From Anaerolineales bacterium UBA2317 (GTDB lineage: Bacteria > Chloroflexota > Anaerolineae > Anaerolineales > Villigracilaceae): a DNA stretch of 34,261 nt. A program made the position numbers and the translations under genes. Positions 7,602 to 16,318 of the stretch are shown here, in pieces (the stretch's first letter is position 1; each line of letters begins with the position of its first letter). The notes beneath the pieces are model-generated. The model ran no database searches. It saw only the letters and a list, made by a program, of their open reading frames with translations, and was not told where the DNA came from. The DNA is taken from the NCBI GenBank assembly GCA_002345215.1, contig DDVH01000006.1, forward strand, positions 75,567 to 109,827, in the 5' to 3' direction.

Positions 7602-9911
7602 TTATCCATTCCGCATTTGATTTAATAATGCCCGATAATCTTCCACATTGGGCGGGTTCATCAAAACAATCTGATTGATGACTTCCATGGCGCCTGATTT
7701 GTCACCTTTTTCTAACAAACTTTCACCAAGTGCATCGAGCATGGGGATGGCTTCGTTCATGCGACCCATGCGCGCCAGTAAAGCGGCAAGTGTGCGTTTG
7801 AGCATTTCTTGTTCAGGATGTTCACGCACAAGTTCTTCAAGGAAGCCATGTGCAAGTTCTGTTTTGTTTTGGCTTTCAAGATGTGTAATGTAACCATCCA
7901 ATTCATTAAAGGCTTTATCTGCTTGACCCATGCGTAAATTTAATTCGATGAGTTGTTTGCGGGCTGAATCATCATCAGGTGCAAGCGTGCGAATTTGTTC
8001 ATACACACGCACGGCTTGTTTCCAATCCAAACGTTGCATATCAATATCTGCCATACGTTGCAAAATGTGAACATTCCATTCACGGCTGGCGTTGCCTTGT
8101 TGCACCAAACGCAATGCCGTTGTATATGTTTTTCGCGCCATATCCAATTCTGCCAAACGATAATAAATGCCAGCCAGTTCAAGATATTCTTGAATGGCAT
8201 CATCCAATTGACCACGCGCCACGAGTTGGTCAATTAAACGATTGCGTGCGCTTAAATCCATTGGAGAAATTTGAATAATGCGGCGTAATAATTTTGCAGC
8301 TTGTTGCACTTCACCACGCACACTATACGATTGTGCGACAACACCAAACTTTGCAATTGCATCTGCAGTGTGACCTTCTTGCACAAGCAAATCACCCATC
8401 AATGTATGTAATGGAAGGTAAGTCGGTGCTGATTGAACTGCTTCGTAGGCTTCATCCATTGCTGAACGTAAACTACCCATGCGTGCCAGTTGATTGATGC
8501 GGTTCATTGATTCCAAAACTGAACTGGATTGTGCTTGCAAAATCACTTCTGCTAACGGGGCAATATAATCGCCTTCTTGCTTTGGCATTTGCTCACGTGT
8601 TTTTTGTAATTGCTCGCGCCAATCAGGACGCAACAATAAATTATGCACATTGTCGCAGATTTTTCGGAGCGCGTTTTCATCTTTTTGATTTTGCAACGCT
8701 TCAACCAACGGTTCATACTGTTGACTAATATCGTCAGCATATTCTTCGGGGACACTTTGTGAATCCGCCAATTTGAGTGCTTCTAAATATTCCAATGCCG
8801 CTTCACTGATGTTTGATTTTTTCATCAACATTTGACCCAACAACAAACGTGAGCCAAGTGCATAATCTGTATGCTTGACGGCATTTTGTAAAAAGCGTTG
8901 AGCGGTTTCATAACGCTCACCTTTGAAACGTAATAAACCTAAGTTGAAAAATAAAGCAGGATGTTTAAAGCCAGCACTTAACGCGCCTTCCATTTCTTCG
9001 GCGGCTTGAGTCTCATTGCCTTTGGATTGTGAATCAATGGCTTGCCCTAAATGCAAAATAACTTTGGTTTGTTCTGCATTTTGCAAAGAGACTCCGCCAG
9101 TGCCTTTCATAATCGCAGAAAGTCCACGACGTTCTTGTGCGGCAGGGGATTCGTCTGAATATTCAAACAACAACTCTGCAAGTTGAGTCAATGCTTTTTG
9201 ACGTGCCTCAGCAATTGGGTCAAGTCCAGATGATGCTTTTTGTGGCTTTTGCAATTGCTTGACCTGCGCCATACGAATTGGACCTGTGCCACCTTTGCCG
9301 CGAATCGGCTTAGGAAGCAATTGTCCATTTTTTAATAAAGTTTGAGCTTGTTTAACTTCGGGGCTATTGGGCAAGAGTGATAAGGCTTTGTTTACCATCT
9401 CTTGTGTTTTTTCCATGTTGCCTGCACGTTGAATAATGCTAGCAATGGCAAGGTATTCGGTCACTGCTTGTTGAGCATGACCTAACCTCTCATGCACTTG
9501 CGCCAGACGAGAATGTGCAATTGCATTTTCAGGGTTGATGCTCGTAACGTGAACCCAGTTTTCTAACGCTTTTTCAGTATCACGTTGTTTGAGATATAAA
9601 TCGCCAGCCTTTACTCTAAAATCCATGGCGGCTTTCAAGTCACCGACACGTTCAGAAAGTTGAGAAACTTTCTCCATCGAAACAGGGTCATCAGGAGAAA
9701 TTTCTACAGCGCGTTTGTAGATTTGCAGTGCTTCATCTACTTGATTTAATTGATACAACGCCAAGCCTAAACTGTTCAAGGCTTTGGCATGGTCTGGGAA
9801 TTCTTCTAAGGCGCGGCGATAGGCACTCGCCGCTTTCTGCCATTCTTGGTCCCACGCGGCAGAATGTCCTTCATTCATCGCTTTTTGGAAAACATCATCT
9901 CGTCCGGGCAT
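7602..9911 (-). CDS. TPR-repeat protein (769 aa)
   Basis: A long soluble protein made almost wholly of helical tetratricopeptide repeats. Early copies (about residues 25-180) read AxxxYRRALEEFPDHAKALNSLG-like; a less regular middle (about 200-480) includes a basic, Gly-rich linker (KPIRGKGGTG); regular repeats return to the end. There is no signal peptide or membrane segment, so it should be a cytosolic scaffold. No catalytic domain is visible and the partner is unknown. There is no Shine-Dalgarno; a TATAAT box 6 nt before the ATG suggests a leaderless message. It is probably monocistronic, since its 3' end runs into a 36-bp palindrome and it diverges from the 9982 gene. Confidence 0.88.
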   Translation of the reverse strand: MPGRDDVFQKAMNEGHSAAWDQEWQKAASAYRRALEEFPDHAKALNSLGLALYQLNQVDEALQIYKRAVEISPDDPVSMEKVSQLSERVGDLKAAMDFRVKAGDLYLKQRDTEKALENWVHVTSINPENAIAHSRLAQVHERLGHAQQAVTEYLAIASIIQRAGNMEKTQEMVNKALSLLPNSPEVKQAQTLLKNGQLLPKPIRGKGGTGPIRMAQVKQLQKPQKASSGLDPIAEARQKALTQLAELLFEYSDESPAAQERRGLSAIMKGTGGVSLQNAEQTKVILHLGQAIDSQSKGNETQAAEEMEGALSAGFKHPALFFNLGLLRFKGERYETAQRFLQNAVKHTDYALGSRLLLGQMLMKKSNISEAALEYLEALKLADSQSVPEEYADDISQQYEPLVEALQNQKDENALRKICDNVHNLLLRPDWREQLQKTREQMPKQEGDYIAPLAEVILQAQSSSVLESMNRINQLARMGSLRSAMDEAYEAVQSAPTYLPLHTLMGDLLVQEGHTADAIAKFGVVAQSYSVRGEVQQAAKLLRRIIQISPMDLSARNRLIDQLVARGQLDDAIQEYLELAGIYYRLAELDMARKTYTTALRLVQQGNASREWNVHILQRMADIDMQRLDWKQAVRVYEQIRTLAPDDDSARKQLIELNLRMGQADKAFNELDGYITHLESQNKTELAHGFLEELVREHPEQEMLKRTLAALLARMGRMNEAIPMLDALGESLLEKGDKSGAMEVINQIVLMNPPNVEDYRALLNQMRNG

Positions 9912-9917
9912 TGTGTA

Positions 9918-9923
9918 ATTATA
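9918..9923 (-). promoter_or_regulatory. -10 box, leaderless type, for the TPR gene
   Basis: A perfect TATAAT on the minus strand ends 6 nt before the ATG (9911). Transcription would begin at or within a base or two of the start codon. No Shine-Dalgarno and no good -35 are visible. Confidence 0.5.
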
Positions 9924-9968
9924 ACTGTATCGCCATATTCATGCCTTCCAATTTCTTAACGGGAGATG

Positions 9969-9974
9969 TAGAAT
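9969..9974 (+). promoter_or_regulatory. -10 box, leaderless type, for the 9982 gene
   Basis: TAGAAT ends 7 nt before ATG 9982. GGGAG at 9961-9965 is too far away (16 nt) to serve as a normal Shine-Dalgarno. This box and the divergent one at 9918 share a 70-bp intergenic region. Confidence 0.4.
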
Positions 9975-9981
9975 TCTGATT

Positions 9982-10575
9982 ATGAAAAAAAGTATTTTTA
10001 TAAATTTAACAATTACTTTTTCTTTTCTATTGATTATATTAGCTTTGAGTTTATATATAGGGCAAATGTTCCTACATGGTTGCTTGTGGTGGGAATGTGT
10101 GCCTGAAAGGGGGTTTCATGTATTGGATTGGGATGTGCCAATAGAGTTCTTCCCAAAAGACGCTTATAAAAGCCCAATTGCTCCCTCATCAGAGGGGGAT
10201 AATGAAATCGAGAGAGGTAGCCAGATTATATTTTGGGACAAAGATAACGGTGTTGCTATGTATGGTATGGGACGTTATCCCACTGTTAATAATGCAATAC
10301 GTCAATATGAACACCTTGCTAAAGTAGATAATAAGAAAGAAAGTGGCTTTGAATGGAAAATACCTTTAGATAGGCAACCTTACAAGAGTAACACCGCAGA
10401 TGCTTTTATGATTACTTGCATTAACCAAGAAAGAATATCTTGCAATATGATTGCTCGCTATCAAGAATACACCATTAGGTTTTATTCAATTATTGATGAA
10501 AAAATGACATACCTAGATTTTGAGAATATTGTGGTTTATCTTGATAAACAAATATCTAGTCGTTTATATCCATAA
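9982..10575 (+). CDS. Hypothetical protein with N-terminal membrane anchor
   Basis: 197 aa, starting MKKSIFINL, then one hydrophobic segment (about residues 8-29), then a polar domain presumably outside the cell. The outer part has four cysteines (two near the anchor in CLWWEC, two in CINQERISC) that could form disulfides. I do not recognise a family. It is flanked by a putative leaderless promoter and a good terminator, so it is a single-gene unit. It stands alone on the plus strand among minus-strand genes and is noticeably more AT-rich, so recent gain is possible. Confidence 0.65.
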   Translation: MKKSIFINLTITFSFLLIILALSLYIGQMFLHGCLWWECVPERGFHVLDWDVPIEFFPKDAYKSPIAPSSEGDNEIERGSQIIFWDKDNGVAMYGMGRYPTVNNAIRQYEHLAKVDNKKESGFEWKIPLDRQPYKSNTADAFMITCINQERISCNMIARYQEYTIRFYSIIDEKMTYLDFENIVVYLDKQISSRLYP

Positions 10576-10585
10576 CCGCAAAACG

Positions 10586-10627
10586 AAACTCGGCACAGGC
10601 ATCTCACCCTCGCCGAGTTTTTCTTTT
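10586..10627 (+). terminator. Rho-independent terminator of the 9982 gene
   Basis: The stem AAACTCGGC (10586-10594) pairs with GCCGAGTTT (10612-10620) across a 17-base loop, followed by TTCTTTT. It lies 10 bases after the stop codon. Confidence 0.8.
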
Positions 10628-10629
10628 AA

Positions 10630-10661
10630 CCTTCAAACTTTCAACCCTCCAACACTTCCAT
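10630..10661. repeat. Degenerate 8-bp tandem array
   Basis: Four units in register: CCTTCAAA, CTTTCAAC, CCTCCAAC, ACTTCCAT. It runs from just after the terminator of the 9982 gene into the last codons of polA (stop at 10641). Its unit (CYTTnnAA-like) resembles those of the arrays at 23246 and 27126. Confidence 0.55.
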
Positions 10662-13445
10662 CTCGCCCCAACTCTTCCCAGCGCGTGCTTCCGTTTCTAA
10701 CGGAATGCTCATCTCGTAAGCATTCGCCATTGTCTTTTGCACAACCTTAGCAGTTTCATCAATTTCTTTTTTCGGCACTTCCAACACCAATTCATCATGC
10801 ACCTGCAAAAGAATTTTGGCTTTCAAACCTTTTGAATTTAATGCGGGCGGAATTTTTATCATCGCGATTTTCATGATGTCTGCCGCTGTGCCTTGAATAG
10901 GGGCATTGATGGCTTCTCTTTCTTCACGGTTCTTCATCTGGACGTTCTGCTTGCTCATTAAAGTGGGGAAATATCTCCTACGCCCAAGCAGGGTTTCAAC
11001 ATAGCCAATCTCAGCCGCTTGACGGCGAATGCCATCCAAATATTTTTTAATCCCGGGGAATTTTTGGAAATAGGCTTTCACAAAATTTTCTGCTTCGGCG
11101 AGTGTTAAATCTGTAGTGCGAGTTAATCCAAAAGCCGACATGCCATAAATCAAACCGAAGTTAATTGCTTTGGAATGACTGCGCATATCTTTGGTCACTT
11201 GTTCCAGTGGAATATCATAAATGGCGGCGGCGGTGGTGGCGTGAATATCTTCACCTGCACGGAAAGCCGCCAGCATGGCTTCATCATTTGCCATATGCGC
11301 CACGATTCTTAATTCAACTTGTGAATAATCAACAGACAATAAAACATTGCCTTTATCAGCAATAAATCCATTGCGGACTTTTCTGCCAATTTCACTGCGA
11401 ATTGGAATGTTTTGTAAGTTTGGATTATTCGATGACAGTCTTCCAGTCACCGCGCCGATTTGGCTATAAGATGTATGCACCCGTCCAGTTTCAGGGTTAA
11501 TCGCCGCAGGTAACGCATCCACATAAGTAGATTTAATTTTTGCGAGTTCACGATTCTCAAGAATCCATTCCAAAACAGGATGTTGCTCGCGCATCATTTC
11601 CAACACATCAGCCGAAGTGGAATAAAAACCTGTGGCGGTTTTGCGACCTTTGTCTGGTGGTTCGAGGCGCAGTTGATTAAATAAAACATCCGAAAGTTGT
11701 TGCGGCGAATTGATATTGAATGGCTTGCCTGCGTGAGCATAAATTTCTTTTTCAATTTCAGCCAAACGCTTGGCTAACTCTTGAGACATTTCACTGAAAA
11801 AATTGGTATCAATCAACGCGCCAGTCATTTCCATTTCTGCTAATACGGGTGTCAGCGGCATATCAATTTCATCTAAAATTTTTCTGCCGTTCACCTTATC
11901 CAATTCTTTTTCCATAATTGGCATGAGACGAAATGTATTTTCAGCATCTGCCGCGGCATAATTCGCAACCGACTCAATCGCTACATCCGCCATGCTGATT
12001 TGTTTTTTGCCTTTGCCAATCAACTCTTCAATGTGCGTCATCTCTTCGCCCAAGTGATGGGCTGACAAATTCTTCAAACCTAAATTTTTCGATGACGGGT
12101 CAACGATAAATTCAGCCAACATTGTGTCAAAAGTTAATGGAAAAATATCTAATCCATATCTTTTTAATAAAATGTAATCATACTTAGCATTATGCGCCAC
12201 TTTGCCAATTTTTGAATTGGTCATAGATGGAGTCAACGCTTCAATCACTTTTTTGATTTCTAAATTATTTCCAGATGAATGACCGACAGGAATGTAATAC
12301 CCTTGCCCATCTTTGACAGATAACGAAACGCCGACTAATTCTGCAATCATTTCTTCTGTATCAGTCGTTTCAGTGTCAAATGCAATCACTTTGGCTTTGG
12401 ATAATTCTTTTGCTAAACTTTTTAATTTCTCTTCATCATCCACAATGATGACTTCAATATTGGACTTTGTTTCCGCTTTCACCACTTGTGGCTCACTGAC
12501 GAACATGGTCATTTGACCATCTTTTGTCTTCGCAGTCCTCACTACCGGAGAAGGTGAGGTGATGTTCATGTCACCGCTAATCGAAGCGACTTTATTAATT
12601 AAAGTTTTAAATTCCATTTCTTTGAAAAACGCTTCTAGTTTTGAACCATCAAACAGCTTGACTTTTGCATCTTCCAAATTAAATTTGAGTTTGAGATTTG
12701 TTTCAATACGTGCCAAGTCACGGCTCATGTACGCCGCTTCTTTATGTTCTTCAAATTTTGTCTTCCAGCGTTTTTCTACTTGTTCAAGATTTTCATAAAT
12801 AGAATCAAGTGTGCCAAATTTTTCAATTAATGAAACCGCGGTTTTTTCACCCACGCCTTTGATACCGGGAATATTATCAGATGTATCCCCAACAATTGCT
12901 TTGTAATCCACTACTTGATTTGGATTTACGCCTAACTTCTTTTTGACATCTGCATCAGTGATGTATGTTGAATCATCACCTGCGAGATAAACTGCTGTTC
13001 TTTCATTAACCAATTGCAATAAGTCTCTATCCCCTGTGATGATTTTTACGCCCAATCCTTGTTCTACAGCTACTTTTGCAACTGACCCTAAAACATCATC
13101 TGCTTCGTAGCCATCCATTTCCAAGCGTGGAATATGAAATGCGTCTACCATTTCACGAATGCGTGTGATTTGACTGCGCAAATCATCAGGCATTTTTTCA
13201 CGTGTGGCTTTGTATTCAGGGAAAATTTTGTCACGAAATGTTTTGCCAACATCAAATGCAACGGCTAAATATTCAGGTTTTTCTTGTTCCAACACACGCA
13301 CTAACTCACGAGCAAAGCCATAGATTCCAGCAGTCGGCTCGCCTTTTGAATTTTGCCAACGCTGACTACTCCCGCCAGCCGTGAGTGCAAAATACATTCT
13401 GTATGCAAGTGCATGTCCATCAATCAGATAAAGTGTAGGGGGCAT
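10641..13445 (-). CDS. polA: DNA polymerase I with active 3'-5' exonuclease
   Basis: 934 aa with all three domains. Residues 1-290 are the 5'-3' exonuclease (FDVGKTFR, EADDVLG, ITGDRDLLQL, VGDTSDNIPG). Residues 330-515 are the 3'-5' exonuclease with the full acidic set: FDTET (D357, E359), HNAKYD (D423) and YAAAD (Y496, D500), so proofreading should work, unlike in Taq-type enzymes. The polymerase domain has VDYSQVELR, the RSHSKAINFGLIYG O-helix and QVHDELV. It acts in repair and Okazaki fragment processing. There is no clear Shine-Dalgarno; a TAAAAT box (13458-13463) 12 nt before the ATG would give a very short leader. The downstream end overlaps an 8-bp tandem array. Confidence 0.97.
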   Translation of the reverse strand: MPPTLYLIDGHALAYRMYFALTAGGSSQRWQNSKGEPTAGIYGFARELVRVLEQEKPEYLAVAFDVGKTFRDKIFPEYKATREKMPDDLRSQITRIREMVDAFHIPRLEMDGYEADDVLGSVAKVAVEQGLGVKIITGDRDLLQLVNERTAVYLAGDDSTYITDADVKKKLGVNPNQVVDYKAIVGDTSDNIPGIKGVGEKTAVSLIEKFGTLDSIYENLEQVEKRWKTKFEEHKEAAYMSRDLARIETNLKLKFNLEDAKVKLFDGSKLEAFFKEMEFKTLINKVASISGDMNITSPSPVVRTAKTKDGQMTMFVSEPQVVKAETKSNIEVIIVDDEEKLKSLAKELSKAKVIAFDTETTDTEEMIAELVGVSLSVKDGQGYYIPVGHSSGNNLEIKKVIEALTPSMTNSKIGKVAHNAKYDYILLKRYGLDIFPLTFDTMLAEFIVDPSSKNLGLKNLSAHHLGEEMTHIEELIGKGKKQISMADVAIESVANYAAADAENTFRLMPIMEKELDKVNGRKILDEIDMPLTPVLAEMEMTGALIDTNFFSEMSQELAKRLAEIEKEIYAHAGKPFNINSPQQLSDVLFNQLRLEPPDKGRKTATGFYSTSADVLEMMREQHPVLEWILENRELAKIKSTYVDALPAAINPETGRVHTSYSQIGAVTGRLSSNNPNLQNIPIRSEIGRKVRNGFIADKGNVLLSVDYSQVELRIVAHMANDEAMLAAFRAGEDIHATTAAAIYDIPLEQVTKDMRSHSKAINFGLIYGMSAFGLTRTTDLTLAEAENFVKAYFQKFPGIKKYLDGIRRQAAEIGYVETLLGRRRYFPTLMSKQNVQMKNREEREAINAPIQGTAADIMKIAMIKIPPALNSKGLKAKILLQVHDELVLEVPKKEIDETAKVVQKTMANAYEMSIPLETEARAGKSWGEMEVLEG

Positions 13446-13479
13446 AGAAATTTATCCATTTTAGAATATTTATATCGTT

Positions 13480-13896
13480 TCAAATCTCGTTAATTATTAA
13501 TGCTACTATACCAAATATTGTGAAACCAAAGAGTAATAAGCTAATAAAATATGTGTAAGCCTTTTCGATATTTGATTGTTGGTCCCAATCTTTTTTCGAA
13601 AAACTTGGTCTGATTCCCTGAAGCCATGCATGAGAAACCTCTGGGTGAAACAAAATAATAAATATTCCTGGGGTTAACCAACTAATTAATACCGTCACTA
13701 ACGTAAAAATCAATAAAATTTTAGCTGTGGTCTCTATTAGAATCCAACTTGATTCTATGTGTTCTAGATAATTTGCTAATAAACTAATTAGTGCAAAACT
13801 AATAAAGAAAACAACAGCTAAGATTGAGATTTTCCTTGAAATTTTAGTGCATTTTTCTAAAATCTTTTCAGTTTTTTTATTCATAGTGATATTCAT
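13480..13896 (-). CDS. Hypothetical small membrane protein
   Basis: About 138 aa if started at ATG 13896; ATG 13884 is equally plausible and TTG 13917 less so, since none has a good Shine-Dalgarno. A charged N-terminus (MNKKTEKILEKC) is followed by three or four hydrophobic segments with one soluble loop (FHPEVSHAWLQGIRPSF to SNIEKAY). The family is not recognised. It is strongly AT-rich like the 9982 gene, and it is followed 34 bases later by polA on the same strand. Confidence 0.6.
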   Translation of the reverse strand: MNITMNKKTEKILEKCTKISRKISILAVVFFISFALISLLANYLEHIESSWILIETTAKILLIFTLVTVLISWLTPGIFIILFHPEVSHAWLQGIRPSFSKKDWDQQSNIEKAYTYFISLLLFGFTIFGIVALIINEI

Positions 13897-13941
13897 ATAA
13901 AGCTGTTGTATAACCAATAATTACACTGGGCTTAAATATAC

Positions 13942-13971
13942 AAAACGCAGAGCAATTATACTCTGCGTTTT
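13942..13971 (-). terminator. Hairpin terminator after the receiver/Y1-like gene
   Basis: An 11-bp stem AAAACGCAGAG / CTCTGCGTTTT with an 8-base loop. It lies 25 bases after the stop of the 13997 gene on the minus strand. T-runs exist on both strands, so it may work both ways. Confidence 0.7.
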
Positions 13972-13996
13972 TTATGCTAAGAGGAGGCTGAATTTT

Positions 13997-15586
13997 TTAT
14001 TTTTTTGGCAAAGGCTGAGAATCTTGTCCCTGACGATTGCGGGTTTGATTAATATAGTCACGTACCAATTGTGGTGGGTGAGGTTGTGTGCCGCCCATAA
14101 TTAAATAACCGGGAGCCCAAAAATCACCGGATGGATTTTCTTTTTTCAAGCGAGAGAACTCGCCAAATATTTTTTCGGAAGTTTGTTGGCGCATAATGCG
14201 CATCAAGTAACCAGGCGATGTGCTAGGTTGTACATTTGCTACCCATTGCAAATACTCAGGGCGCACGGCTAAATATTCCAAACGCCAGCCGAAAGCGATG
14301 CAAATGTTAGGGAGCCATTCACTCAAGCGTTCAGATAAATCGCCAGTGATGTAATGATTTGCAAAACGTGGTACGAGCAAACACGCATACGTTAGATGAT
14401 ACAAGCCTGCTGTAATCGGTTCAACGACTAATTTCTTTGCCGCTTCGGTAGATGGACTTTCGCGTGTCACATCGTTTTCATTCGGTTTGACGGGAGTTTT
14501 TGGTCTGGATGGAGCAGTGACTTCGACTTCATCAAATACGGTTTGTGTTTCGCTTCTTCTCACACTTTTAGATGTTTCGGCAGTCGTCAACTGATTTCTT
14601 TGCTTCGACGGGGATTGCTCACGACTAAACACAGAAGCATTCGAAAGCGATTCGCTCACTCGTGTTTGGTTGGGGTCAAAAGGCTCACGCCCGCGTGGCA
14701 GGTCGAAGGTTGGGGTTGAAGCGGGTTCAGGGTCAGGAATATCTGAAAGGATATTTGAAATCTGTGGAATATCCACATCTTCATCGTCTTCTACTTGTGA
14801 TGAAATATTGTTTTGAGGCTGAGCGGGTGAATCACTAAAATTATTGAGCAATTGACTGGCTTGATTGCGAATGGTGCTGAATGGAGTTTCTGCATCAAAA
14901 ACTAAAGCCAACACTGTATCTGTTGCGAGGCGGGTGGCATATAGCATGTGTTCGGCTTTGGTGCTTTCAAGCCGAATGAAGCGCAACAAGTCAGAACCTT
15001 TCTGACCATCCCAATTTCTTGTAACGGTTTGAGCTACTTCTTTTGCGGCTTGTTGAGATAAACCACCAGCATATGCCCACAAATCATTTTTGCGGGTGAT
15101 GAGCGCGGCTTGCGCGGACGATTCAAGTGTTAAACGGGTGAGATGTTGCGCGGCTTTGTTTGGATCACTGAGCCATGGCATCATCATTTGTGTATTGGAT
15201 AATGAAGGTTGGGGAGTGGAAGGGCTTGGGGATGGTTGCGGTTTGCTAATGGCATTCATAAAATCTGCCATTCTAAAAGGTTTGCGAACCATAATCCACG
15301 GACGTAATGCGTCGAATGCGGGTGGGTCACCTTGTTCTTCGCATAAAATGGCGAGGTTAATACTTGGTTTTACTGTTCTTAATGCAATCCCGATTTCATG
15401 TACCCAATCGTCGCCGAGTGCTACATCGAGCAGAGCAAGCGGAACGCCGACTTCATCAGCCCGCACAATAGCAGAAGCCTTGTTGTTGACAACATGGACT
15501 CGATAAAAATTCGTGTCGTCTAATGTGCGGCGGATGGTTTCGCCGTACGCGGCAGAAGGGGTTACGAACAATAAATCTGCTGGCAT
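13997..15586 (-). CDS. Receiver-like / roadblock-like / degenerate Y1-transposase-like fusion protein
   Basis: 529 aa with three visible parts. Residues 1-115 resemble a response-regulator receiver: LLDVALG puts D54 at the phosphorylation position and VRKPF has the usual Lys-Pro, but the first-strand acidic pair is missing (LLFVTPSA). Residues 145-250 look like a roadblock/LC7 fold. A Pro/Ser/Thr-rich acidic linker (250-390) follows. Residues 394-516 align by eye with the IS200/IS605 Y1 transposase domain: GLYHLTYACLLVPR, then the HUH position as PEYLQW (443-448) in place of PDHVHL, then FWAPGY (489-494) and DYINQ (Y511). The metal-binding histidines are gone, so it cannot be a working transposase by the known mechanism; a nucleic-acid-binding or regulatory role is inferred. 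A TACACT box lies 7 nt before the ATG and there is no Shine-Dalgarno. Confidence 0.7.
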   Translation of the reverse strand: MPADLLFVTPSAAYGETIRRTLDDTNFYRVHVVNNKASAIVRADEVGVPLALLDVALGDDWVHEIGIALRTVKPSINLAILCEEQGDPPAFDALRPWIMVRKPFRMADFMNAISKPQPSPSPSTPQPSLSNTQMMMPWLSDPNKAAQHLTRLTLESSAQAALITRKNDLWAYAGGLSQQAAKEVAQTVTRNWDGQKGSDLLRFIRLESTKAEHMLYATRLATDTVLALVFDAETPFSTIRNQASQLLNNFSDSPAQPQNNISSQVEDDEDVDIPQISNILSDIPDPEPASTPTFDLPRGREPFDPNQTRVSESLSNASVFSREQSPSKQRNQLTTAETSKSVRRSETQTVFDEVEVTAPSRPKTPVKPNENDVTRESPSTEAAKKLVVEPITAGLYHLTYACLLVPRFANHYITGDLSERLSEWLPNICIAFGWRLEYLAVRPEYLQWVANVQPSTSPGYLMRIMRQQTSEKIFGEFSRLKKENPSGDFWAPGYLIMGGTQPHPPQLVRDYINQTRNRQGQDSQPLPKK

Positions 15587-15593
15587 TTCTTAA

Positions 15594-15599
15594 AGTGTA
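15594..15599 (-). promoter_or_regulatory. -10 box, leaderless type, for the 13997 gene
   Basis: TACACT on the minus strand ends 7 nt before ATG 15586. No Shine-Dalgarno is visible in between. Confidence 0.4.
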
Positions 15600-15659
15600 T
15601 CACTGAAAAGAGACCGAATCAAGGAGACTTTTGGGGTCAGCCTATGTTTTTTGCAAGGT

Positions 15660-16214
15660 TTACTCATAATCTGAGCCTAATTCTTTGATTCCAAGTAAAG
15701 CAATCAGCACTTCGGGTGGCAAATCGGCAGGAGGTAAATCCACTTTATATAATTGCTCATTTTCAGCACGCTCACGCAGGCTTTTCCATAACAAGTTTCG
15801 TTCTTCGCCTTCGACGACCAAATCATTGAGTGTTTTTGCATTCAGCAAATGCTCGCCAGTTGAATATAAAAATGTCAGTCGTTTCCATTTATCGGTTTTA
15901 ATTGGCTCTTTTAATTTTTCCAAACTCCCCAATTGGATTTTGTAATATTCCTCTTTTGCTCTCGGATGATTTGCTTCATCTTTAAGAAGTTCTGCCCGCG
16001 TCGTCAATTCATGCCCTCTCACCTGAGCAATAAATTCGATTTGACCGCCTCTTTCTTGAAATGTGCTTGGTTGGTAAAAGGCGACATAATCTACACTGAC
16101 AACTTTTGGTGCGGTTCTTAGCGGAATCCGATACCAACCTAAGAGTCGCGCAATTTCCAAATCGCGTGGCGTTTTGATTAAGCAAACGAGAATTAAATCA
16201 GTTGGTTTGAGCAT
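15660..16214 (-). CDS. Conserved-looking protein of unknown function (184 aa)
   Basis: A soluble 184-aa protein without signal or membrane segments. Regular features are DLILVCLIKTPRDLEIARLL near the start, then GWYRIPL, VDYVAFYQP, and VRGHELTTRAELL, then a charged C-terminal half. The run of short beta strands with conserved aromatics is reminiscent of PUA/EVE-like barrels that bind modified nucleic acids, but this is a weak guess. It lies between the PLP enzyme and the receiver/Y1-like gene on the same strand. There is no Shine-Dalgarno; TAAGAT sits 7 nt before the ATG, at the edge of the 9-bp repeat array. Confidence 0.7.
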   Translation of the reverse strand: MLKPTDLILVCLIKTPRDLEIARLLGWYRIPLRTAPKVVSVDYVAFYQPSTFQERGGQIEFIAQVRGHELTTRAELLKDEANHPRAKEEYYKIQLGSLEKLKEPIKTDKWKRLTFLYSTGEHLLNAKTLNDLVVEGEERNLLWKSLRERAENEQLYKVDLPPADLPPEVLIALLGIKELGSDYE

Positions 16215-16221
16215 GAATAAA

Positions 16222-16227
16222 ATCTTA
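16222..16227 (-). promoter_or_regulatory. -10 box, leaderless type, for the 15660 gene
   Basis: TAAGAT on the minus strand ends 7 nt before ATG 16214. It abuts the degenerate 9-bp array, so the array may include the upstream promoter region. Confidence 0.35.
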
Positions 16228-16237
16228 CTGGTCTTAT

Positions 16238-16318
16238 AAGTCTAACAAGTTTAACTGGTCAGACCTGTAAGACCTTTTCGACTTGTTAGACCTATTAGAC
16301 CATTTAGACTAATCCGAC
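16238..16318. repeat. Degenerate 9-bp tandem array, nine units
   Basis: Nine consecutive 9-mers in perfect register on the plus strand: AAGTCTAAC, AAGTTTAAC, TGGTCAGAC, CTGTAAGAC, CTTTTCGAC, TTGTTAGAC, CTATTAGAC, CATTTAGAC, TAATCCGAC. On the minus strand the consensus is GTCTAAnnn. The array starts inside the last codons of the PLP enzyme, supplies its TAA stop, and nearly fills the gap to the next gene. Confidence 0.85.

Noticed and set aside
13997..15586. An active IS200/IS605 insertion sequence
   Set aside because: The HUH histidines are missing, the domain is the C-terminal quarter of a large protein, and no TnpB gene or subterminal hairpin ends were seen.
16238..16318. A CRISPR array
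   Set aside because: Units are 9 bp, directly adjacent and degenerate, with no constant repeat, spacer or cas gene.
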